Of a DNA stretch of 64,000 nucleotides, positions 26,443 to 34,983 are shown piece after piece. The first letter of the stretch is position 1; the number at the start of each line of letters is the position of its first letter. A program made the position numbers and the translations under genes. The stretch comes from CAINVV01 sp037129695 (GTDB lineage: Bacteria; Bacteroidota; Bacteroidia; Bacteroidales; Prolixibacteraceae): contig JBAXUL010000003.1 of NCBI GenBank assembly GCA_037129695.1, positions 23,573-87,572 on the forward strand, in the 5' to 3' direction. The notes under the pieces were generated by a model. The model worked only from the letters and a program-made list of their open reading frames with translations, did no database searches and was not told the DNA's origin.

Positions 26443-29400
26443 GGCTCATAATTGAGATTTGTGGGTATGTATTTCTCAATAAATTCGATAGAAACCTGCT
26501 TCCTTGCCGCATAGTCTGCTGCCTGGTCTGGTCCGATTTTCTCCACACCGAAATATCTTGATTCGGGATGTGCAAAATATACTCCGCAAACTGAGGCATT
26601 CGGATACATTGAATAATTTTCAGTCAGTGAAATCCCGGTATGTTCAGTTGCTCTTAATAAGGAGAAGATTGTCTCTTTTTCGGAATGTTCGGGACAGGCA
26701 GGATAACCGGGCGCCGGTCGGATTCCCTGATATTTTGAAGCAATTAATTCAGCAGATGTCAAATTTTCATATTTATTGTAGCCCCATATTTCGGTCCGAA
26801 CCAGTTCGTGCAATTTTTCCGCAAATGCTTCGGCAAGCCTGTCTGACAAAGCTTCGATCATGATGGCCTTGTAATCGTTGTTTTCATCCTTGTATTTACT
26901 CACCAGGTCGGACACTCCAAGTCCGGCAGTCACTGCAAATGCTCCGCAGTAATCGGAGATACCCGTTTCTTTAGGTGCAATGAAATCGCTCAGGCAAAGT
27001 TGAATGGTTGCTCCCTGTTTTTTCTCCTGTTGGCGTAACTGGAAAAATGCACCAATCTTTTGTGACCTGGATTCATCAGAATAAAGTTCGATGTCGTCAC
27101 CAACACTGTTGGCCGGCCAGATTCCTGCCGCACCATTGGCACTGATCATTTTATTGGCGATGATCTCATCCAGAAACTGGTTGGCCTCCTCAAACAGCTG
27201 TCGTGCCGCTTCGCCCTTGTCGGGATCATTCAGAATGGCAGGATATTTCCCTTTGAATTCCCACACCAGAAAGAAAAATGTCCAGTCAATGTATTTTCTT
27301 AGTTCCTCCAGCGGATAGTCGATGAAATATTTTACACCTGTAAAGTTAGGTGGAGAGACGGGATGCTTTAGGAAATCAGGGTGAAACCTTCTGTCGCGGG
27401 CCTCTTGCAAAGTCCAGTATTCTTTTGGTTTTTTTGTGCTGTGAACCTGTCTGATTCCGGCATATTCCTGCAATGTTGCTTTCAGGAATTCAGGTGAGCC
27501 GGACAAGAGTTCTGCCACCACCTGAACAGATCTGGAAGCATCTTTCACGTAAAGGGTCGTATTGCTGTATTGCGGGGCAATTTTAACCGCCGTATGGATT
27601 TTAGAGGTCGTTGCACCACCAATGAGCAAAGGCTTGATAAAACCTCTCTTTTCCATCTCCTTGGCCACATTGACCATCTCCTCGAGTGATGGAGTGATCA
27701 AGCCGCTCAAACCAATGATGTCCACTTGTTCTTTGATGGCCGTATCAAGGATAATTTCGCACGGGACCATGACACCCAGATCTATCACTTCATAGTTGTT
27801 GCAAGCAAGGACGACTCCCACTATATTTTTCCCGATGTCGTGAACGTCTCCTTTGACCGTTGCCAGCAGAATTTTTTTCCGGACCACAACTTTGTCTGGA
27901 AGTAATTTCTTCTCTTCTTCAATGTATGGCTGAAGCCAGGCGACTGCCTTTTTCATGACTCTTGCCGACTTGATGACCTGAGGGAGGAACATCTTGCCTG
28001 ACCCAAAGAGATCTCCTACTTTGTTCATGCCATCCATCAAGGGTCCTTCAATGATATTCAGAGGGGAATCATAATTTGGCAAAAGAGCTCGTACATCCTC
28101 TTCGATAAATTCAGTGATCCCTTTTACCATGGCATGTTCGACCCGCTCATTGAGGGGAAGTTCTCTCCAGGCTTCGACCTTTTCCTGTTTATCTTCAGTG
28201 CTTTTGATCATACTTTCGGCAAAGGACAGCAAACGTTCTGTGGCATCAGGCCGCCTGTTCAGGACCAGATCTTCCACATGCATCAGCAAATCAGGGGGTA
28301 TTTCATCATAGATCTGGAGCATGCCCGGATTGACGATTCCCATGTCGAGTCCGGCTTTGATGGCATGAAACAGGAATACCGAGTGAATGGCTTCCCTGAT
28401 GACATTGTTTCCCCGGAAGGAGAATGAGACATTGGAAATACCTCCGCTTACTTTGGTATAAGCCAGATGTTTCTTGATCCAGGTGGTTGTCCTGAAAAAG
28501 TCGACTGCGTAGTTATTGTGCTCCTCCATCCCGGTTCCGATGGTGAGAATATTGGGATCGAAGATGATGTCTTCGGCCGGAAAGTGAACCGTATCGACAA
28601 GGATATGGTAGGCCCTTTCGCAGATGGCGATTCTTTGTTCGAAGGTGGTGGCCTGCCCGGCTTCGTCGAAAGCCATCACCACTACGGCAGCGCCGTAATC
28701 CCTGATTTTTCTGGCCTGTCTGATGAACTGCTCCTCGCCCTCTTTCAGACTGATCGAATTGACGATCGATTTACCCTGGATGCATTGTAATCCGGCCTCG
28801 ATCACCTCCCATTTTGACGAGTCGATCATGATTGGCAATCTGGAGATATCGGGTTCAGAACCGATCAGGTTTAGAAATCTTACCATCTCTTTTTTTGCAT
28901 CCAGCATGGCGTCGTCCATGTTGATGTCAATAATTTGAGCCCCGCCTTCAACCATTTCGCGGGCAATAGAAAGCGCTTCATCGTATTTTGCGTCGCGGAT
29001 CAACCGGGCGAACTTAATCGATCCGGCCACATTGCAGCGCTCCCCGATGTTAACGAAGTTGGTGAGTTTGTTGACCGTGAGTGGCTCCAGTCCACTTAAC
29101 CGGGTTGCTTTTTCCGGTCGTGACTTTTGGTGCGGTTTCGCTTTTGCGGCGAGTTGGGCCAATTCCCTGATGTGTGCGGGAGTCGTTCCGCAACAGCCTC
29201 CTATGATGTTGACAGTCCTGTTGCCTGTAAACTCGGCAACCTGAAGTTTCATGGCTTCGGGAGTTTCGTCGTATTCACCGAACTGATTGGGTAATCCGGC
29301 ATTGGGATGGACACTGACAAAGAAGGGGGCTTTCTTGCTCAATTCCTCCAGGTACGGACGAAGATCCTTCGCGCCAAAAGAGCAGTTCAGTCCGATGGTC

Positions 29401-30110
29401 AGTAAATCGATGTGTGAGACAGAGTTGAGAAAGGCTTCGATGGTTTGTCCGGAGAGGGTCCGGCCACTCTTGTCGGTGATTGTTCCCGAGATCATTACGG
29501 GAAGTTTGATCCCTTTTTCTTCAAAAATTTCGTTGATAGCCACCAGTGCCACTTTGCAATTCAGGGTGTCGAAGATGGTTTCGATCATCAAAAGATCGAC
29601 TCCTCCCTCCAATAATCCTTCCACCTGTTCACGGTAGGAGAATTTCAATTCTTCGAATGAGATGGCTCTGAAACCAGGATCATTCACATCCGGAGACATG
29701 GAACAGGTTTTGTTGGTTGGACCAATGGAACCGGCCACATAGCGTGGCTTTTCGGGTGTTGAGTACTTTTCGGCGGCTTCGCAGGCAATCCGGGCAGCCT
29801 CCCTGTTTATTTCACGGACAAAGCTCTGTGTGCCATAATCGCTTTGTGAAATAGAAGTTGCATTAAAGGTATTGGTTTCTAATATGTCAGCACCTGCTTC
29901 CAGGAAGGCTTCATGTATTTTCTCAATGGATTCGGGATGGCTGATGCAAAGCAGGTCGTTGTTACCTTTCAACGAGGAAGGCCAATTCTTGAAACGCTCT
30001 CCGCGGAATTCGCTCTCGGTAAAATTGTACTGTTGTATCATGGTTCCCATGGCACCATCCAGCACGAGAACACGATTTTCCAAAACTTTGCGGATATCCG
30101 GTTTTTTCAT
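26427..30110 (-). CDS. metH: Cobalamin-dependent methionine synthase
   Basis: Transfers methyl from 5-methyl-THF to homocysteine through cobalamin. The 1227-residue full-length protein has the homocysteine domain (1-325) with zinc ligands Cys243, Cys306 and Cys307 (GLNCSFG, IIGGCCGTT); the pterin domain from about 350 (NFVNIGERCNVAGS); the B12 cap (about 630-730); the B12 domain with D-x-H-x2-G at 755-760 and axial His757; and the C-terminal SAM activation domain (RPAPGYPACPEH). The sequence looks intact. No cobalamin or SAM riboswitch was evident in the 120 bp upstream. It is convergent with the YceI gene. Confidence 0.98.
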   Translation of the reverse strand: MKKPDIRKVLENRVLVLDGAMGTMIQQYNFTESEFRGERFKNWPSSLKGNNDLLCISHPESIEKIHEAFLEAGADILETNTFNATSISQSDYGTQSFVREINREAARIACEAAEKYSTPEKPRYVAGSIGPTNKTCSMSPDVNDPGFRAISFEELKFSYREQVEGLLEGGVDLLMIETIFDTLNCKVALVAINEIFEEKGIKLPVMISGTITDKSGRTLSGQTIEAFLNSVSHIDLLTIGLNCSFGAKDLRPYLEELSKKAPFFVSVHPNAGLPNQFGEYDETPEAMKLQVAEFTGNRTVNIIGGCCGTTPAHIRELAQLAAKAKPHQKSRPEKATRLSGLEPLTVNKLTNFVNIGERCNVAGSIKFARLIRDAKYDEALSIAREMVEGGAQIIDINMDDAMLDAKKEMVRFLNLIGSEPDISRLPIMIDSSKWEVIEAGLQCIQGKSIVNSISLKEGEEQFIRQARKIRDYGAAVVVMAFDEAGQATTFEQRIAICERAYHILVDTVHFPAEDIIFDPNILTIGTGMEEHNNYAVDFFRTTTWIKKHLAYTKVSGGISNVSFSFRGNNVIREAIHSVFLFHAIKAGLDMGIVNPGMLQIYDEIPPDLLMHVEDLVLNRRPDATERLLSFAESMIKSTEDKQEKVEAWRELPLNERVEHAMVKGITEFIEEDVRALLPNYDSPLNIIEGPLMDGMNKVGDLFGSGKMFLPQVIKSARVMKKAVAWLQPYIEEEKKLLPDKVVVRKKILLATVKGDVHDIGKNIVGVVLACNNYEVIDLGVMVPCEIILDTAIKEQVDIIGLSGLITPSLEEMVNVAKEMEKRGFIKPLLIGGATTSKIHTAVKIAPQYSNTTLYVKDASRSVQVVAELLSGSPEFLKATLQEYAGIRQVHSTKKPKEYWTLQEARDRRFHPDFLKHPVSPPNFTGVKYFIDYPLEELRKYIDWTFFFLVWEFKGKYPAILNDPDKGEAARQLFEEANQFLDEIIANKMISANGAAGIWPANSVGDDIELYSDESRSQKIGAFFQLRQQEKKQGATIQLCLSDFIAPKETGISDYCGAFAVTAGLGVSDLVSKYKDENNDYKAIMIEALSDRLAEAFAEKLHELVRTEIWGYNKYENLTSAELIASKYQGIRPAPGYPACPEHSEKETIFSLLRATEHTGISLTENYSMYPNASVCGVYFAHPESRYFGVEKIGPDQAADYAARKQVSIEFIEKYIPTNLNYEPKKRG

Positions 30111-30230
30111 GACTTAGTTGATATAAACATTTAAATGTCGTGGATTCTGATTCCCGTATTTCGGAAATTCCGGCTTTAGTGTCGCGCAAAGTTCGCTAAG
30201 ATCGCAAAGAAAAAAGTACGACATGATGAC

Positions 30231-31640
30231 TTAGTTTTTCTGTTGGTTGTATATCCCTGCAATTTCGCGGGCAATCAGCACGCCATTGACAGAGGCTTGC
30301 ATCAATCCCCGCGTAATTCCCGCTCCGTCGCCTCCAAAATATAGATTTTTGACGGATGGGCTTTGGAAGGTCTTATCCACTTTGACGATGTTGGAATAGA
30401 ATTTGACTTCAACTCCGTAAAGCAGTGTTTCATCACTTGCCAGACCTGGACTTACCTTATCCAGGGATTTAATCATCTCGATGATGTCGAAAAGTATCCG
30501 GTGGGGGAGTACCAGACTCAGATCTCCGGGAACGGCATCCTTCAATGTCGGAATGATGTTGTTTCTGTAAAGTCTGTCTGATGTGGTACGTCTGCCCCGG
30601 ATGAGATCGCCAAAACGCTGAACCATGATCTTATTCCGGGTGAGCATGTTGGCAAGTCGTGCAATGTGACGTCCGTATTCAATGGGGGCATTAAAAGGTT
30701 CTGTAAATTTTTGAGAGACCAATAGTGCGAAATTGGTGTTGTCGCTTTTCAGGTCTTTGTAACTGTGACCGTTGACCACGGCCAGATTGTTGTCGTAATA
30801 TTCGGAGGAGACAAAACCACCTGGATTCGAGCAAAAAGTACGCACTTTGTCGTCGAAAGTACGGGTATAATGGATTAGTTTGGCTTCATAGAAGTTATCG
30901 TTGATCTCCTGCATCACCTCATTCCGGCATTCGAGTCTAACCCCGATATCCACAATTCCTACTTCAGTCGGTATTGCCTGGATGGCGCATTGTTTCATGA
31001 GCCAGTCTGAACCATCCCTGCCAATGGTGAGCACTACAAATTCACCCAGGAAAGTAGTAGTTGCGGTTTTTACACCCTTAACCTTTTGATCTTCAATTAT
31101 AAATTCTGTTGCAGGCGAATTAAAACGTACTTCAACCCCACTGCTTTTGATGTGTTCAAAAAGTGAACGGTATAGTTCCTGTGTTTTTTCGGTTCCAAGA
31201 TGTCTGACCGGACATTGCACCAGTTTCAGGTTTGCTTCGATTGCTTTTCTTCCGATTTCGCGCATGGCCGGAGTTTCAGTCAGGCCATGAATATCATTGT
31301 CTGCCCCGAACTGAAGGTAGATGTCATCGGTATAACGGATCATTTTGATGGTTTCTTCCACCCCGATATAGTCGGTCAAAGTACCGCCTACTTCATGGGA
31401 AAGCGAAAGTTTCCCGTCAGAAAAAGCTCCTGCACCGGCCCACCCTGTTGTTATCGAGCATGGTTTGCAGTTCACACAGGTTCCTCCGTTGGTATGTTTC
31501 GGGCATTTTCGCTTGTATATGTCTCTGCCTTTTTCAAGCATCAGGATACTTAAATCCTTTCTTTCCCTGACGAGTTCGTAAGCAGTGAAAATCCCTGCAG
31601 GGCCTGCACCTACTATGATAACATCATATATTTTTTCCAT
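30231..31640 (-). CDS. COG2509-type FAD-dependent dehydrogenase
   Basis: A 469-residue flavoprotein with an N-terminal FAD dinucleotide motif VVGAGPAGIFTAYE (about 9-22), the HI0933/COG2509-like body and a C-terminal FAD-closing segment (NLYFGGDGAGITRGLMQASVNGVLIAREI). A four-cysteine cluster follows the nucleotide-binding region (Cys46, Cys55, Cys58, Cys61: C-x8-C-x2-C-x2-C), leading into TTGWAGAGAFSDGKLSL; it could hold a metal or an iron-sulfur cluster. The substrate is unknown. It is a single gene, 120 bp upstream of metH in the same direction. Confidence 0.85.
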   Translation of the reverse strand: MEKIYDVIIVGAGPAGIFTAYELVRERKDLSILMLEKGRDIYKRKCPKHTNGGTCVNCKPCSITTGWAGAGAFSDGKLSLSHEVGGTLTDYIGVEETIKMIRYTDDIYLQFGADNDIHGLTETPAMREIGRKAIEANLKLVQCPVRHLGTEKTQELYRSLFEHIKSSGVEVRFNSPATEFIIEDQKVKGVKTATTTFLGEFVVLTIGRDGSDWLMKQCAIQAIPTEVGIVDIGVRLECRNEVMQEINDNFYEAKLIHYTRTFDDKVRTFCSNPGGFVSSEYYDNNLAVVNGHSYKDLKSDNTNFALLVSQKFTEPFNAPIEYGRHIARLANMLTRNKIMVQRFGDLIRGRRTTSDRLYRNNIIPTLKDAVPGDLSLVLPHRILFDIIEMIKSLDKVSPGLASDETLLYGVEVKFYSNIVKVDKTFQSPSVKNLYFGGDGAGITRGLMQASVNGVLIAREIAGIYNQQKN

Positions 31641-31702
31641 GAATGCAATTTATACAATTTCTTCAGCCAGACTAATGTTTATCAGACGGATGAACAACCC
31701 GG

Positions 31703-31710
31703 CAAAGGTA
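31703..31710 (-). promoter_or_regulatory. Predicted -7 element for the COG2509 flavoprotein gene
   Basis: The - strand reads TACCTTTG (TAnnTTTG), 63 bp before the ATG at 31640. A -33 TTTG is not seen. Confidence 0.3.
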
Positions 31711-31852
31711 TGAATTTCTTTGCTGAGATATTAATCTCACTTCGCATCAAGTCCTGCAGCAGTTGATTAGTATATTATTTTTATTAATTTTCGAAGCTTT
31801 TTTAAAAGTGAAATCTTTTCAGGCTAAACTAGATTACTCAAACAAAGGAAAT

Positions 31853-33031
31853 ATGGCAAATACTATTTTGAACAGGAGAAATTTTTTGTTTTTAGGTGCA
31901 ACAGCCACTGCAGGATTTACGACACAGGCACTTCAAGCCTTACCTTCCAAAAAGAAGAAGGAAAAGAAGCAAAAAAATATTACCTACCGCACCCTGGGCA
32001 AGACCGGGATTGAGGTTCCTATTGTCAGCATGGGTGTGATGCGGGCAGACAACCCCAATATTCTGAAGGCCGCTTATGAACTGGGAATCAGGCATTTTGA
32101 TACTGCCAACGGTTACCAGGATGGCCGGAATGAAGAGATGGTAGGGCAGTATTTCAAAGATATTCCAAGGGATAAAGTGATCATTTCGACCAAGATACAT
32201 CCTCCCAAAGAGGGTCTTTCTACGGAACAGTTTCTTGAAAAATTTGATCAGAGTCTGAAAAGGCTGCAAATGAGTTATGTTGATATTTTGTATCTTCATG
32301 CAGCCAGCGACCGAACCTACCTCATGGATCCAAGGTACACCGAGGCATTGCGAAGGGCAAAAGAAAGCGGGAAAGCCAGATTTATTGGTTGTTCCACCCA
32401 CACCAACATGACGGATGTAATCAATGCCGCTGTAGAAAGCAAACTTTATGACATCGTACTCACATCGTATAATTTCCGCATGAAAGATGATGCAGAAATG
32501 CAAAAAGCGTTGCAACGTGCCAACGATGCCGGTCTGGGGATATTGGGTATGAAAAATATGGCCGGAGGCTTTCTCGATAAAGACAAGAAAAAGCCTGTCA
32601 ATTGCAAGGCCGCATTGAAGTGGGCTTTGTCCAATCCCTTGATTCATACATGCATTCCGGGGTTAACGAATTTTGAGATGCTGAAGGAGAACTGGGAGGT
32701 AGCCCAAAACCATGATCTAGATGATAAGGAAATTGGCGATTTACAATTGGCCATGAATGAACCCGGCCTTTATTGCCATGGCTGTCTGAGTTGCTCGGGA
32801 CAATGTCCAAAGAATCTTCCGATTCCTGATCTGATGCGCTCTTACATGTACAATTACGGATATTCCTATCCTGCAAAGGCCCAAACGACGGTTGCGAAGT
32901 TGAATCTGTCGGAAAATCCATGCGAGTCATGTCCGGGATGTTCAGTGAACTGTCCCAATGGATTTGACATCAGGGAGCGAATTACAGATATTGCACGCAT
33001 TAAGTTGGTTCCGGCAAACTTCCTGGTTTAA
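31853..33031 (+). CDS. Tat-exported aldo/keto reductase with C-terminal ferredoxin-like domain
   Basis: A 392-residue protein. N-terminal twin-arginine signal (NRRNFLFLGATATAG) predicts Tat export of a prefolded cofactor protein. The AKR barrel follows (about 43-300) with the catalytic tetrad Asp83, Tyr88, Lys114, His149. The C-terminal 85 residues carry two cysteine clusters, CHGCLSCSGQCPKN and CESCPGCSVNCPNG, consistent with two 4Fe-4S clusters. Such fusions suggest electron transfer from an Fe-S partner rather than free NADPH. I use the ATG at 31853; an in-frame start at 31763 would put 30 extra residues before the Tat motif. The substrate is unknown. Confidence 0.88.
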   Translation: MANTILNRRNFLFLGATATAGFTTQALQALPSKKKKEKKQKNITYRTLGKTGIEVPIVSMGVMRADNPNILKAAYELGIRHFDTANGYQDGRNEEMVGQYFKDIPRDKVIISTKIHPPKEGLSTEQFLEKFDQSLKRLQMSYVDILYLHAASDRTYLMDPRYTEALRRAKESGKARFIGCSTHTNMTDVINAAVESKLYDIVLTSYNFRMKDDAEMQKALQRANDAGLGILGMKNMAGGFLDKDKKKPVNCKAALKWALSNPLIHTCIPGLTNFEMLKENWEVAQNHDLDDKEIGDLQLAMNEPGLYCHGCLSCSGQCPKNLPIPDLMRSYMYNYGYSYPAKAQTTVAKLNLSENPCESCPGCSVNCPNGFDIRERITDIARIKLVPANFLV

Positions 33032-33144
33032 ACACAGAAGGAAGCACGGAAGGACCTTGGGAACTTCGCGGTTACGGTTATGTTTTTACCCTTGCCACGA
33101 TGTAAACCTTAGATGGAATACTCAATTAAGTATATATCGATCAG

Positions 33145-33984
33145 ATGAAAAAATTGCTTTTGATAAGTTTGCTGTTTGTTACTTTTTGTGCCAGGTCGCA
33201 GGAGGTTGTCTTCCCGAAGATTCCCGGGTGGAATACAGATGGTAAAGTGCTGAATTTTAATCAGGAAAATTTGTACGAGCACATTGATGGTGCTTCCGAA
33301 TTTTACCTCAGCTACGGATTTGAGATGCTGCAGGTTGCGAGTTGGAGCAACAACGGTGCGGAGTTAACCATCGAGGTATATGATCATGCAGATCCGCTCC
33401 GTGCCTATGGAATATACAGCATTGAGAAATCGGCCAAGGCTGCGACCCTGCCGGTTGGTCTTGAAGGATACGGTGATGCCTCCACTTTTAATTTTGTGGC
33501 AGGCAAGTTCTATGTGAAGATGAATGGCACAGAGCTTGAAAAAATACCCGGTTTTTCACTTAAATCCATTGCCGAAGAATTCTCCAAAACACTGTGTTTA
33601 AAACCTGAATATCCAAAGACGGTCGGGATGTTCCCAAAGGAAAATCAGATACCGAATACCTGCCAGTATATTCCTTCTGAATTTATGGGACTGGGATTTT
33701 TGGGCTCAGCCTTGCGCGCAAAATACAGTTTAGGTGGTGAGGAGGTTTCTTTTTTCATCGTTGAAAGAGCTGATCGCGGGGAAGTGGAACAAATCATTAC
33801 CAAATATGCATCCTACGCTGATGCCAAAATCAAGAAACCGGCAGAAGGAGATTTTTTGTTCAAGGATCCTTTCAATGGCATGGTGTGTCTTCGGTGGAAA
33901 GGCAACTACCTTATTGGAGCTTCCGGTTTTACAGACAAGAAAAAAGTTATTGTGGTGCTTGATCAGGTTTCAGCCAAATTGTAA
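33145..33984 (+). CDS. DUF6599 family exported protein
   Basis: A 279-residue protein with a signal peptide (about 1-18, ending CARSQ) and the DUF6599 pattern: FPKIPGWNTDGKVLNFNQENLYEHIDGASEFYLSYGFE, then DPLRAYGIYSIEKS and a C-terminal half rich in beta strands (GMVCLRWKGNYLIGASGF). It is a secreted or periplasmic protein of unknown function. Its neighbours are the exported aldo/keto reductase upstream and a HAD phosphatase downstream. It is not obviously in an operon with either, since a predicted promoter precedes the HAD gene. Confidence 0.75.
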   Translation: MKKLLLISLLFVTFCARSQEVVFPKIPGWNTDGKVLNFNQENLYEHIDGASEFYLSYGFEMLQVASWSNNGAELTIEVYDHADPLRAYGIYSIEKSAKAATLPVGLEGYGDASTFNFVAGKFYVKMNGTELEKIPGFSLKSIAEEFSKTLCLKPEYPKTVGMFPKENQIPNTCQYIPSEFMGLGFLGSALRAKYSLGGEEVSFFIVERADRGEVEQIITKYASYADAKIKKPAEGDFLFKDPFNGMVCLRWKGNYLIGASGFTDKKKVIVVLDQVSAKL

Positions 33985-34101
33985 TATTTGGCAGGTCATT
34001 TTTATCTGATCGATACTTAAGGAAGCTGATTGGTTTGCGGATGCAGGAAGTACAGAAGCTAATTTTGTAGTGTCCTGGTTTCCGTTTTTCACTGTTTCCT
34101 C

Positions 34102-34109
34102 TATCTTTG
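34102..34109 (+). promoter_or_regulatory. Predicted -7 element for the HAD phosphatase gene
   Basis: TATCTTTG matches TAnnTTTG. The implied transcription start near 34116 lies almost at the ATG at 34122, which argues for a downstream start codon (34179 or 34197) for the HAD gene. Confidence 0.4.
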
Positions 34110-34178
34110 CCCGCAGGTTCAATGGAAAAGATACTCCTGGAGGAGCCAACAATTACGGATCCCAATATTGGTATTTTT

Positions 34179-34874
34179 ATGCAAAACAAAGATTTAATGA
34201 ATGGCTTTGGTTCTCTCAAAGCCATTTTTTTCGATATGGACGGAGTGATTTACGATTCAATGGGAAATCATTCCATCGCCTGGAGCAAGGCATTCGGGTT
34301 TCTTGGTTGGGATTTTCCTCTTGAGAAGGTTTATATGAATGAAGGGCGGACGGGTTCTTCTACGATTCATTTATTGTATCAGGAAAGTCTGGGTCGTCAG
34401 GCATCGGAAGAAGAGATCGGTCAGATCTACGGGAAAAAGACTGAATTTTTTGATGCATTGCCTAAGCCTCAACCGATGAAAGGAATTTCGAAGCTGATGG
34501 AGCGGGTGAAGAATACAGGGATAGAGATTTGGGTTGTGACTGGTTCAGGGCAGGAGCTTTTGCTGGATGAATTGTGCGCAGATTTTTTCGGTTTGATTCT
34601 GAAAGGGAATATCATCTCCGGAAAGGATGTAAAAAACTGCAAACCACATCCCGAACCTTATCTGACAGCTTTGGCCAGATCGGGATATACGGCCGGACAG
34701 GTTTTGGTCATTGAAAATGCACCGTTGGGTGTAAAGGCGGCAAAGGATGCGGGTATTTACACCATTGGCGTCAATACCGGGATTCTTGCCGATGAAATCT
34801 TATGGAATTCGGGAGCAGATGTGGTCTTGAAAGAGCTGTCTCAGGTAGAGCAGTTGATTTTTGACTGTGAGTGA
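34179..34874 (+). CDS. HAD-superfamily phosphatase (beta-phosphoglucomutase-like subfamily IA)
   Basis: A cytoplasmic HAD phosphatase or mutase. It has motif I FFDMDGVIYDS (nucleophile and acid/base Asp two residues apart), motif II VVTGSGQ, motif III Lys in KPHPEPYL, and motif IV VIENAPLGVKAAKDAG. The cap domain lies after motif I. Start choice is uncertain: ATGs at 34122, 34179 and 34197 are in frame, and a -7 promoter box at 34102-34109 makes the first nearly leaderless, so I use 34179. The substrate is probably a sugar phosphate, by family. It ends just before a strong hairpin. Confidence 0.85.
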   Translation: MQNKDLMNGFGSLKAIFFDMDGVIYDSMGNHSIAWSKAFGFLGWDFPLEKVYMNEGRTGSSTIHLLYQESLGRQASEEEIGQIYGKKTEFFDALPKPQPMKGISKLMERVKNTGIEIWVVTGSGQELLLDELCADFFGLILKGNIISGKDVKNCKPHPEPYLTALARSGYTAGQVLVIENAPLGVKAAKDAGIYTIGVNTGILADEILWNSGADVVLKELSQVEQLIFDCE

Positions 34875-34888
34875 AAAATACCAAAAAT

Positions 34889-34950
34889 AGATGATTGCCT
34901 GAATCGAACCTAAATACGACATGTACTTGGTTCAATTCAGGCAATCATCT
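34889..34950. terminator. Long bidirectional hairpin between the HAD and ceramidase-like genes
   Basis: 22-bp arms with one mismatch: AGATGATTGCCTGAATCGAACC at 34889-34910 and its complement at 34929-34950, an 18-bp loop, then TTTT on the + side and an A-rich tract on the other. Position between convergent genes fits a bidirectional terminator, although the arms are unusually long and only moderately GC-rich. Confidence 0.7.
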
Positions 34951-34983
34951 TTTAGTCCTCCATTAAAGCAATCCAGTCGTTTT

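Noticed and set aside
28134..30134. Several open frames of 65-116 codons on the + strand opposite metH
   Set aside because: They are antisense shadows of the metH coding sequence with no independent signals.
30111..30230. Cobalamin or SAM riboswitch upstream of metH
   Set aside because: The gap is 120 bp and shows no B12-box or SAM-type helices that I can recognise.
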